From Mesodorylaimus sp. YZB2_4 (taxonomy: Eukaryota > Nematoda > Enoplea > Dorylaimida > Dorylaimidae): 64,000 bases of DNA. A program made the position numbers and the translations under genes. Where the stretch lies: positions 32,137 through 96,136 of the forward strand of contig JASANH010000137.1 in NCBI GenBank assembly GCA_030248295.1. The letters run 5' to 3'. The notes beneath the pieces were generated by a model. The model saw only the letters and a list, made by a program, of their open reading frames with translations. It had not been told where the DNA came from and made no database searches. Shown here piece after piece: positions 48,020 to 64,000 of this stretch (its first letter is position 1; each line of letters starts with the position of its first letter).

Positions 48020-48429
48020 AATATTTGATAATGAGCCATGTTTCTGTAAAACATTTTGTGGGAATGCGTTCAGATAGACAAGCAGATTGATGTACAGACA
48101 GGTGGTGAATATAGGCCTTGGATGCATGCACATATTTTACGAAGGATACAGATTCAAAAAAAAGGGCTCCAAGTAAACAAAGCTATCTGCTAGAAGCATT
48201 ACAGTGGTGCCAGCGGCTATGCTGTAGGCCTGTCTTCTCAGAATGCATTTTGGAATTCAAGCCATATTCGAGCACTTCATTCTGTTTTCACCGATAAAAC
48301 AATCAATTGTCTCTTTTTTTTATAGCTGCAGGGCCTGGGTACATTTTATGTCAAATGATTCTCATTAACTCTCAGCAGTAAATTTTTCTCTCTGCAGGAT
48401 TGACAAGCGATCACAGTGCCATTTTCTCA

Positions 48430-48621
48430 CTAACAACTGACGCACCACCCAGAGTAAGGATTATTACACACATCTGGAGAGCCTGGATTACCGCCATTCA
48501 AGCAGCATTGGCAAGAATAGCAGTTCGAATTCAGCTGACATGTTTGACTCATTTGTGCGACGGCGTAAAATGGCGCGACTGCTAATACCATAGCCGCAAT
48601 CAGCATAATATGAAAGTTCAT
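48430..48621 (-). CDS. Small secreted eight-cysteine peptide (63 aa)
   Basis: The ATG at 48621 opens a clear signal peptide (NFHIMLIAAMVLAVAPFYAV, cut near AVA-QMS). After it comes a mature part of about 40 residues with eight cysteines spaced C-x5-C-x2-C-x-CC-x11-C-x7-C-x2-C, ending in a C-terminal Cys and TAG. A TTTTGTAG acceptor lies only two bases before the ATG, consistent with a 5'-UTR intron or spliced leader. The gene has a single exon. I do not recognise the cysteine framework; secreted defence, venom-like or signalling peptides are all possible and no function is claimed. It is on the same strand as, and 1.9 kb upstream of, the cyclase. Confidence 0.7.
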   Translation of the reverse strand: MNFHIMLIAAMVLAVAPFYAVAQMSQTCQLNSNCYSCQCCLNGGNPGSPDVCNNPYSGWCVSC

Positions 48622-48669
48622 TCTACAAAAGCGTAAAATAAGAGTGTAGCATTTTTCAGTCAATAGTAT

Positions 48670-50532
48670 GGAATATTCTACACAACTACAATATAGGTTT
48701 TCAAAATAAGAAATAAGGCTACTTACTTCACGGTTCTTATATCTTCACACTGTTGCCAATAGTAATATTCCTGATGTGTCTGCGCTTCTGTAAATACCTT
48801 CTTATATAGAAAATCTACTTATATATCTACGTGGCTATTGGTTTAATCAGTTTCGTCCAAGCAGCGATATTACCATAGCAAAATTTCTATCTAAATGAAC
48901 TTTTTGAAAAAAATGGGAGAAATCTAGATGATTACTCCGCTTTAAACTAATAACTGAAACTCACGCAGACTCATAAACAATCGCTTGAATTTTCACTAAT
49001 CTGTAGGAGTTTGAATTATTGGTTCACGGCAAGGTACTCTACATAGGAAAAATATATTTCCTTTACCAATTTTTGGACAATGGAAGTAAGGGGTTTCTTT
49101 AATTTAAATGCACTGCTAGCATTTGTGTTTAATATCCTGCGAGTTTAGCTCTTTGAAAACCTTCAAACCGTCAGGAGGTTCACATTTGAATGGCTTGCCG
49201 CAGTGTGGCTGCGTTTCTCCAGGCCCTTGTTAAACAGCACCTGTAGAAGGATAAAAGCGCATCAGTGAAATTTGTTAAGAGTTCATTTGTGTTCAAGTTT
49301 TTACTTTTGTCAAAGCATGATATATGGATTTTAGTGTGGCCTGCGAAAAAAACTTTTTTTCTGGCGGGAACACGTACAACAAAACAGCAAAGGAGGCATG
49401 ACTGCAAGCAAAAAGATAATGCTATATAATTTTTCAAGCACTCGTTCAACTTGGCTCACCTTCACTCCCCTCTCCGAGAACATCAGTTATCACCGTAGAG
49501 AAGATACATCATGCGTTTACAGCCGAAGATTAAATGCGATAGACAGTGCACTTCACTGCTTTCCATGATCACATGCATCTGGGAATCAGCTCAGATTGGT
49601 GCATGTTGGATTCCCTTGTATGACAGGTACTTCAATAAAAGTTGGATGTTAGGGCACACCAGACAAAAAGATGGATGGCAAATCAGAGAAATCAGGCGGG
49701 CAAAAGGTGAGAATCAACTTCTAACGAATGACACAAGTGTCATTTATAAACAGGCTTGTAAAGTCCTTTCAGTGGCGCTTGGAAATCTCCTTACAATATG
49801 ATCTATAAGCAACTAAAAACAGCACATTATACGAACTCCAAATGGTATCAACAAAACGAGAGAGACAGAGAGGATCATTTTTCCCGCTTACAGTTATAGA
49901 TAAAAATCGTGCCCATAAAAGTATTACACTCAAAGGCACACTACAAGTCAGTCGAACCCAAGATGGGAACATCGCTCGATAAAACAAAATCCACTGCACG
50001 CTACCCGTACTGCAATCTATTTACAAGGTCCCTCCTTCCAAGAATGAATTATCATGCACACACAAAAAAAAATGTTAAATTGTGTCCGTAGATTTTTCAC
50101 ACCACTGAGAAGTGTCCATAGTACAGATTTTTCGAAGAGAAAGGTATCGACCAGTAAGAACATATCTGTGCGACAGCCTCTAATAGTAGCTGGGATCGTT
50201 ATCTTTCTCCTGTCGCAGCCGAACGGAATTGACAACTCAAGTCCACCAGAAGAGAATAGAGGGTTTTTGATCTAATTCCATGAATATGAAATACAACATG
50301 GTTCAATATTTAGGACTCGCTATCACTGCTCCGCTACCATCCTTAGTCTCTCCCTCCCTTAAAGCTTAATCAATCTTTACTTGGCGAAACATACCATTCC
50401 ACTCCCGGCAAAACATTCGAATACACTGCTCATATCCAGTTTAAACATACACTTCGAAATTACTGTTTCCTGCACTTGAATATGAATCGGCGGAAACAAT
50501 AACTCATGCTTCCGACAATGGACATCCATTTT
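48670..50532. other. Intergenic, no gene recognised
   Basis: AT-rich DNA between the peptide gene and the end of Rpt5. ORFs are short and without domains. Its right part must contain the Rpt5 3' UTR (minus strand). Confidence 0.5.
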
Positions 50533-57394
<6,862 letters not shown>

Positions 57395-57841
57395 GATCAA
57401 AATTAAAGAGCTGGGTCAGAATAAAGTGAAGCAAACAACTTTTTGAGGGTTTGATTTCTGAAAACAACAGAAAATCGGGAAAACTTTTAGAAAATGACAA
57501 TGCGTTTGCGGAGCAGCACCAGCAGTGATGCGCAGGTAAGCTCTTAGTGGCGGGAAATTCAAAATCAAAAACCTAAAAACTGGTCAGTTCGCCAAAGTTA
57601 TCTTGTAGAACACAACGCTGGAAAAAGTGAAACATTCTGCTTTTCTTACAAATGCAGTAAAATCTTGTGAGCAAATAAATATTATCAAGAAGGGACTCTG
57701 TCAGATTTACGTATGCTCATCCGAAGCATTACATACGATGTTTCTCAAAATCTAATGATTTCATTCGGGGTACAACAGCTCGCACGGACTCACTACAATC
57801 TAATTCACATCAGAAATGGGCACAAATTCAAAACCAAAACT

Positions 57842-58264
57842 CTAAATTTTCTCTAAACTTTTCTCATTTTGCTGTTCTAATTTTTTCCTTTCTTCATGCC
57901 TTCTTTTCCTTTCCTCGATCTTTTTCTTCAGTTCTTCTTCTCGTCTAGCCTTTTCTTTATTTCGTTTTTCAACCAAATTCTGATTCTCTCGCTCAGCCAT
58001 AATTTTTCGAATCGTACAAGCTGTTGACGTTGTTAAGGTGACCAAAACGAATCCCGCAAAACCATGAACACCGGCACGATGCCAGTTACTTGTCCAACCA
58101 AAACTGGATAAAAAAGCGACGAAATATCCACCAGCACCAAAGGCGAAACTGCTGCCAACGCAAGGTCGTGATAAGAATTTACCAAAGGAAGTTTTTTGAA
58201 GCCATGTGTCGTCTAAACCGCCAGGAATTTTCAAATCTTGCGTGTCATCTTCAGATTTTGACAT
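57842..58264 (-). CDS. COX20: COX20 (FAM36A), cytochrome c oxidase assembly protein
   Basis: Single-exon ORF of 140 aa. The core SRPCVGSSFAFGAGGYFVAF, then HRAGVHGFAGFVLVTLTTST, matches the two-helix COX20 inner-mitochondrial-membrane chaperone. In the family the Pro-Cys opens helix 1, and a Gly-rich GGFILVTL-type stretch forms helix 2. The C-terminal tail is long, charged and coiled (ERENQNLVEKRNKEKARREE), as in COX20 but extended. COX20 stabilises newly made COX2 during copper insertion. The start is the ATG followed by TCAAAATC; a TTTTAG acceptor lies 48 bases upstream. Its stop is 447 bp before the Rpt5 start on the same strand. The call rests on the pattern of the membrane core, so it is likely but not certain. 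Confidence 0.7.
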   Translation of the reverse strand: MSKSEDDTQDLKIPGGLDDTWLQKTSFGKFLSRPCVGSSFAFGAGGYFVAFLSSFGWTSNWHRAGVHGFAGFVLVTLTTSTACTIRKIMAERENQNLVEKRNKEKARREEELKKKIEERKRRHEERKKLEQQNEKSLEKI

Positions 58265-58652
58265 TCCGATAATTAAGTCAGGCGGAAATGACCTAAAATT
58301 AATCGAAAAAACTTTTTTCCTGTTCTTCGAAGTTTCTCTGCAATTTTTAGGAGTCGATCTGCCGAATTTTCACGATTCCCGATTTTCCGCCATTTTGCAG
58401 ACAACTTTTTGATTTGTTATGAGTACGACATTGAACCGTGCGTGTGCGCGAGGCTACAGTAAACAGGCAAAACTCGATTTTTCGTCGAATTTTCGAAATT
58501 CAAAATTTGCGATGGTGCTGGCGTACATTTTTTTCCGCTGTATTTGTTGACTCTAGGCATTTTAAGGCATTTCAAGGATCCTTTCGAGGCATTTTAAGGA
58601 TCTGGCGTCCTAAGGATCTTTTCGAGGATTTTCGTTTCCAGCGATTTCCGAA
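58265..58652. promoter_or_regulatory. Shared intergenic region between divergent COX20 and CLCC1
   Basis: 388 bp separate two divergent ATGs, so both promoters must lie here. The CLCC1 side carries repeated AAGGATC/AGGCATTTTAAGG words (58555-58630). No TATA-like element was identified. Confidence 0.5.
58640..58641 (+). other. Candidate splice (trans-splice) acceptor before CLCC1
   Basis: TTTTCGTTTCCAG ends 11 bases before the ATG at 58653. No nearby in-frame upstream exon is apparent. This fits spliced-leader addition or a 5'-UTR intron. Confidence 0.5.
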
Positions 58653-60000
58653 ATGAATCAATTATTTTTTCTTCCTCTTCTTGCGATTGTAACACGCGTT
58701 TTTGCCGTGGATTACAACGATGATCATGGTTTTTCTTCGATGGATAAAACCGATTGGATCAATCCGACCGATCCGACAGGTCGAACGTACAGAAACGAAA
58801 ATGATCAAATTTTAAAATTAATTCAAGAAAATAAAAATTTAAAACTTCGTATCGCCGAATTGGAACGTAATTGTGGCGAAAAGTTGTTCGAAACATCGTC
58901 ATGCGATCGATCTCGTCACCCGATATGCTGGACATTTCCAAAACGGAAACAATCATTTTCAAACATTTCCTTCGAAAATTTTATTCAAAAATTATCAACT
59001 TCGGGGTCATATTTAGCTCAACTTTTTATTTAGTCAGCAAATTTTAGCAAAGTGGGAAGAATTTTTAGAATCTACAACGGCAAATGATGCGAAAAGCTTG
59101 CAATCAATCGCAGATACTCTTTCGGATTCGATATTTCGGATAACAAAAGAAAATCCTGAGTCTGATCCAACATTCTTCCAAAATATTTGTGTTTGCATCA
59201 GATCTTATATTCCAGTTTTAAATTTTTGCATTCTACTACCAGCTACATCGCTGCTTCTGGTTCGAATATTACGCGTCTCTCGTCTTCAATTAACGATGTG
59301 GATTTTGTTCTTAATTTTTTTCATCAGCGTTATTTGGACATGGATTCATTTATATAAAGAGCGACAAGCCGAAATGCAAGCTCGTTTTGTTCGAAATGGT
59401 GCTGTGGCGGAATTATGTCAAAGAAAATCAAATTTCACAGCGTGGGAAGCGATGAAAAACTACTTTGAAAATATTTTCGTTTATCGAGTCAATGACGAAT
59501 GTTTGGAATATTTCAAAGATATCATGATCGATCCCATCTGGACAGTGTCGCCATTAGAAGCTGTTTCAGTCGCTCTCACTAAATTTTTCGTTCGGCCGAT
59601 GGTACCATTAGCGAAAGGACTAGCTGACTTTTGGGACGCACTTTTAAGCCGATCACCAGTAGGTGCATATTTCATCGTCTTGCCTTGTATGGGCTTTCTG
59701 ACAGTGCTCCTAGTTTTGGCCGTGTGCGGGTATCGATTACGACTCGGTTTTGGATTAATCTCATTGGAACCTTCGGGACATCGATCGAGATCAAAACGGA
59801 GTAGAGAGTGGCTGGAGAAAAATGGAAGCGAAATCGCTACACAAACTGTGCCTGCTGTGACATGGACGAGGGCGGTGGCGGGAACGGAAGCGGAAGCGGG
59901 AGCGGGAATGAATGAGCAGCAAAACAGTGGTCATGTGCGACGTGCCAGTTTTTCGGCATCTCCATCTAGATTGCAGCATCGGCATTCGGGGTCTATTTGA
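58653..60000 (+). CDS. CLCC1: CLCC1 (chloride channel CLIC-like 1, ER anion channel)
   Basis: The ATG at 58653 opens a signal peptide (MNQLFFLPLLAIVTRVFAVD). It is followed by a charged helical region (NDQILKLIQENKNLKLRIAE) up to about 58880. The main part, from an acceptor before 59048 to the TGA at 60000, reads KWEEFLESTTANDAKSLQSI. TM helices follow, including WILFLIFFISVIWTWIHLYK, then a Cys-containing loop (CQRKSNFTAWEAMKNYFENI), the highly typical DPIWTVSPLEAVSVALTKFF, and another TM helix. The tail is Arg/Ser-rich and low complexity (AGTEAEAGAGMNEQ). This order matches CLCC1, an ER chloride channel. Between about 58880 and 59047 the frame cannot be followed cleanly: frame 1 stays open to a stop at 59033 while the better-looking peptide (FKHFLRKFYSKIINF) is in another frame. 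A short intron or a one-base error is likely. Confidence 0.8.
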
Positions 60001-60151
60001 GGCGATTTGGGCAAGGTTTAGTTGAGCTTAGAGGCATTATTATTCAAAAGTCGATAATAACGTGTTTGTGATCGTGATTTGAGCGCTGTACTTTTTGTGA
60101 TTTTATTTTTCGATGAGTAATAAAATTTATTTTCCAGGAATAATCGATATA
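60001..60151 (+). promoter_or_regulatory. CLCC1-RNF7 intercistronic region (151 bp) with an acceptor before the RNF7 ATG
   Basis: Only 151 bp lie between the CLCC1 stop and the RNF7 ATG on the same strand. AATAAA is at 60119-60124 and a TTATTTTCCAG acceptor ends at 60137, 14 bases before the ATG. This is the layout of a nematode-type operon with trans-splicing of the downstream gene. An ordinary 5'-UTR intron end is the alternative. Confidence 0.5.
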
Positions 60152-63100
60152 ATGGAAGATATGGACACTGATCAAGCTTCTTTCGGTCGTGGTACGACAA
60201 GTGGTGGAACTGGAGGGCAAGCGGCGGCTGGTGGAGGCCAAAAACCAGAAAAGTTATTTTCGTTGAAAAAGTGGAACGCTGTGGCCATGTGGTCGTGGGA
60301 TGTGGAATGCGATACATGCGCCATTTGTCGAGTTCAGTTGATGGGTAAGATATTTTGCAGAGACGGCTGGGTTCTTTGACTGTTTACTGCCGTAGAGATG
60401 CAAAGCTTCGAAACCTTGGGCCTTGAACCAAGGGCGTCACATAGTCGAGTCCGGGTCTCGCACAGTGTTTGGCAGGGTACCTACTCGGTAAAAATACTAC
60501 CCTTAAGATTATGGTAAATAATTTTAAAAGAAAGTGCTAGTGTATATCTAGTTTTGTAAAAAGTGGCAAGAAATACAGTTTCTTGATGAATCTAAAAAAG
60601 CAGAGGGGGTTTGCAACTTTGCATTTCCTGGGCATCCAGGGCATTGAATGCATGCGAACCTGGAGCAAAGACGTTGAGCCATTTCGTACGACAAGAAGAA
60701 TTTTCATTTTTCAAGGTGAATTTTAAAAAAGGAAATGGCGGGAAATTTGTATGTGTACTAGCAAATGATTTCATCCCATTTTGAGGCTCTTAGGGCGTTG
60801 TGCCTTTCTGATCAGATGGCAATCCTCATCGCGTTGATTACAAGACATTTGTAGTTGAAGACGCTAGCGCTCGACCAGGGTCAACAATTTCGGGTCAAGG
60901 GCTGGGCCAGCATCGACCGACCCGGGTGTAGGTCACCAAACCGACCCGACCCGACCCAGGGTCTGGATCGGCCCGATCCGATCCAGAACCTACCCGATCC
61001 GACCGACCCGACCCAAACCGACCCGATCCACCCGACCCAACGTTGTATTGTGCCCACTCATTTTGTTTTCTGGCATCATGCACTTCCTTCCTTTGATAAA
61101 GGACCATCAATATCAGAAACCCGCAGTCATGGAGGAAGGGGCTGACGGATTTCGGACAAAAACGAATAGGGAAGGAGAACTTTGGGAATGAGTTGACGTG
61201 ATCGTCCCTTGCCTCATGCTGTCTGAGCTGACAGCATTAGAATTTCACAAATTTTTCTCGTCCAACTTCACCTGCAATATCTCGTTCCATTTTTAGACTT
61301 AACTTCTTAGAGTGGAAGGTGGCTGGTATGAGGACAGCTTTTTATATGTTTGGGGTGGACCCCTACCTACCTCAAATTCCTATGGGTTTTGCCAATTGTC
61401 GGCCAGCAGTCATATTGACGAGCAGCCATTGTGAGGCGACTAACTCTTATGGAAGGTTCCCTCTGACAGGCCCACTAAGGGCTCCTCCCCGGATGATAGA
61501 GGGCAAGAACGGAGGGCCCCGACTGGCAATTGGACCAGTTTTCTCAATCTAGGGTGGCATGGGCGTTTACCACTTCCACGTGCAATTGAATTCCTGGTGA
61601 GTCGCCCAGGGTCAGTTCCCTCTCTGACCACGTTTCCTAAACTGACGTCTTCAGCCAGAATAGAACTGACGCGTTACAGTCAGGGTTGCCCCCAATCAAC
61701 CTATTACAAGCCATGAGCCCCTGCGCTCCTATGTGCACAGAAGGTGGGTGGGGTCGAAAAACTAAAAATAGCGTCGATGTCATGCATGGGCGGGCCAGTC
61801 CAGTGGGTTAAACTGTCGATCGTAGCTACCTGCATGAAGACATGGCTGGAATTCCGATCCGGCCGACCCACAGCTTGGGTCGGTTCCCCCAAACCGATCC
61901 GGCCCGGATCGGCGGGTAGGGTCAGCCGGGTCGGTGGGTCGGTCGATGCTGGGGGCTGGGGTTGAGTTTGAATATTTAATCGATAGCATTAGTGACTGTG
62001 CAGGAGACTTTTAGCAGTTGGAGAGTGTTGCTGATTTCCATACGCAAGGACTCTAACCGACCAGCGCTACCCGTCAGGCTGCTTGGTTCAATAGCAGATA
62101 GCGCGACTGGGTCTATAGCGAAATGAAGAGTTGCGCAATACTCAGAGCTGGTAGCCACAAAGTGAACTAGACGTGGATGAGCAACACTTACGCAAGAAAC
62201 TTGAGCTTTATGAATAAAAGACAAAATATTATGACCATTTGCACATCTGCGTACAAAGTGCTTGGTCAAAATTATGCTGTAATTTTTACTACTAGCTAGG
62301 CCAAACCCCGGGGTGGCAAAACTCGGCGGGGTCGGGGCCCAGCCGAACGCTACAAGACGTTTCCAAAATAAGCCTTATTACAGGACCCTCCGCCCATTTT
62401 GAGATGGTCTGCTGTAAAGTGAGAAGTTCACAAGAAATAAGTATAGAAAAAGTTCTGGAATCAGTCATTTTTGCCAGGATACGGAAATTTCGACCAGAAT
62501 CGAGGTTGGGATCCTGAGAGAATGCTAGAACCTATGGATTAACTGGAACAGTGTTCTCTAGGATCAGTGGTAGATAAGAAAATAGAAAATACAATTAGTA
62601 GTTTACTGATGCAGACCCATATTGGATAGAGTGGCGTGCGGGGCGAGATATATGTTCATGAAAGTTTTGGCAGAACTCACCACTCACAGAAATTCTTTTG
62701 TAATTATACTATGAATAAATTTGCAGGAAATACCTGTTTCAAGGCAAGAAATCAAAGAATTCAAGTTTTGACACCAGCAAGCAAGCAACAACTTGTCGTG
62801 CTCATGATAAATTAAAAAAACATTGCAGAGCACCTGGACCACTGCTGTACATGTTGCTGCTGTGGGCTGCCGCTGATAACAGTGCTCATTAAAACAGTGT
62901 TTTTGTGTCAAAGGCAAGCTAAGCAAATGAAGGAACCAGGACAGAAACGTATGTATGTATGTTCAGTGCTTGCACCTATGGTTTATTTCACGTTGCATGA
63001 TTTGGGATCATGTGCTCACAAGCGGACGTTGCGAGGTGCCAATCTCCTGACTTTTGTAGTGTGAGCGGTCGCCAAATGTGTGGTGATAGAAGACATACAC

Positions 63101-63986
63101 CCATCCTTGAAAATCTTGGAGGCTGATTGATAATGGGGTGGTCTGCCGTGGCGAGCGATCAAAGTGCATAACTTTTTATCGTAGTACGTTTGTCCATAAA
63201 ACAAACTGACCCCGCCTATTTCTCATCATGGGGTCGGATATCAGGTGCATATTGGTCAGTGTCCTTAACGTCGGCATGACTGATCGCCTGGCCATCACCC
63301 ACCGAGGTTTTCAAGGATTTGTTACATTGATAGCGAGGGGCTGAGGTCTGAGTGATAAGTGATAAGACGATTGATGGTATCAGCCAATAACACTGAAAAA
63401 TTTCCGGCCAAAAATTTTAAATTTTAGATTAGGAATTTTTTGGGGTTTGCCATCGATTTCTCTATAGTGATTACGGGTTTCACATCCACCTGCCACCAGT
63501 ACCAACTCACCACACAACACAGGTGCTTAACGATACTGTACGTTCGCAGATAGTACCTCTTTGAAGCTCACATATGAATCTGGGGCAGGTTTCACAATCA
63601 GCTTGGACATGTCCAAAAGTAAGGATGGTCAAATCACAATAATGTAGGATCAGACTTAGGGTGTCCTTATATTTTGGACATGTCCTAGGTGACTGTGGAA
63701 CTGGGCGCCCAGGTGGTGCTGAGGAGAATTTAGCTTATAAAAAAGTTAGAGGTTACTTTTTTTCAGATGCATGTTTACGGTGCCAGGGCGGAGATGAGCC
63801 GGAAGAATGCGTTGGTAAGTGTTTTGTTCTTACTTTAAAATTTAATATAAATTCTGCCTATTTTTAGTTGTTTCGAGCAAATGCAATCATTCATTCCACA
63901 ATTGTTGCATGGCTTTGTGGGTGAAGCAAAACAATCGATGCCCGTTATGCCAAAAGGATTGGGTGGTTCAACATTCTGGACATTAG
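60152..63986 (+). CDS. RNF7: RNF7 (RBX2/SAG), RING subunit of cullin-RING ubiquitin ligases
   Basis: Three exons in phase: 60152-60344, 63767-63814 and 63868-63986, about 119 aa (human 113). RBX2 binds cullin-5-type scaffolds and recruits the ubiquitin E2. A Gly-rich N terminus is followed by [20 protein letters not shown], the cullin-binding strand. The zinc ligands then follow in order: CAIC in exon 1, CLRC in exon 2, and in exon 3 [18 protein letters not shown] and [23 protein letters not shown] is nearly invariant in the family. The usual WGEC before the His pair is SSKC here, and the end is QHSGH instead of QRIGK. Exon 2 is only 48 bp and intron 2 only 53 bp, while intron 1 is 3.4 kb and filled by a repeat. 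The RNF7 signature [14 protein letters not shown] separates it from RBX1 (WAWDIVVDNCAIC). Confidence 0.95.
60868..62350. mobile_element. Possible DNA element with AGCGYTCGA/GACCCGACCC ends in RNF7 intron 1
   Basis: The left end is AGCGCTCGACCAGGGTCAAC followed by GACCCGACCC arrays (60930-61040). The right end is GGGGTCGGGGCCCAGCCGAACGCT (about 62320-62345). A second GGCCCGGATCGGCGGGTAGG array at 61860-61960 lies inside. The termini resemble those of the 2668-3062 element. No transposase was seen. Confidence 0.5.
62351..63766. other. Rest of RNF7 intron 1, nothing recognised
   Basis: No domain-bearing ORF. At 63590-63690 a short pair occurs: CAGCTTGGACATGTCCAAAA and TTTTGGACATGTCCTAGG, inverted GGACATGTCC words about 60 bp apart. 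Confidence 0.4.
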
Positions 63987-64000
63987 GCTATGATGCAGTG

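Overview
This is animal (invertebrate) nuclear DNA: spliced genes with GT-AG introns, BEL/Pao and mariner transposon remnants, many non-autonomous repeats, and no bacterial or organellar signature. Very short introns (53 nt in RNF7), AG acceptor sites directly upstream of several start codons and the receptor guanylyl cyclase architecture fit a nematode-like genome. That is inference; no species can be named from the sequence.

Layout. 1-3329: a broken, partial inverted copy of the proteasome ATPase gene Rpt5/PSMC3; its partner, inside the complete gene, lies at 51018-54422. 3330-6957 and 12497-16124: a second, nested inverted repeat carrying a BEL/Pao gag remnant. Its 5.5-kb spacer holds a minus-strand PHD-finger protein gene (about 9312-12.4 kb). 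16125-26326: duplicated blocks (called X, Y and Z here) copied and shuffled in and around the 3' half of a large gene. 20290-46511, minus strand: one receptor-type guanylyl cyclase, from signal peptide to catalytic domain, with 23 exons I could place and consistent splice phases. Its introns hold transposons, simple repeats and possibly a small nested gene. 46.9-48.0 kb: a near-perfect 1.1-kb palindrome. 48430-48621: a small secreted eight-cysteine peptide.

50.5-64 kb is compact and gene-rich. It has the complete six-exon Rpt5/PSMC3 gene (minus, 433 aa), COX20/FAM36A (minus), CLCC1 (plus, head-to-head with COX20) and RNF7/RBX2 (plus, 151 bp after CLCC1). These are housekeeping functions: proteasome base, cytochrome oxidase assembly, an ER chloride channel and a cullin-RING ligase RING subunit. 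CLCC1-RNF7, and perhaps COX20-Rpt5, are spaced like nematode operons.

The most notable signals are structural. Two inverted repeats abut exactly at 3329/3330. The truncated Rpt5 copy carries substitutions at conserved positions, while the full gene is canonical. A guanylyl cyclase gene has internal and out-of-order duplicates of its kinase-homology and coiled-coil exons. These may be real recent segmental duplications or assembly artefacts; the sequence alone cannot decide.
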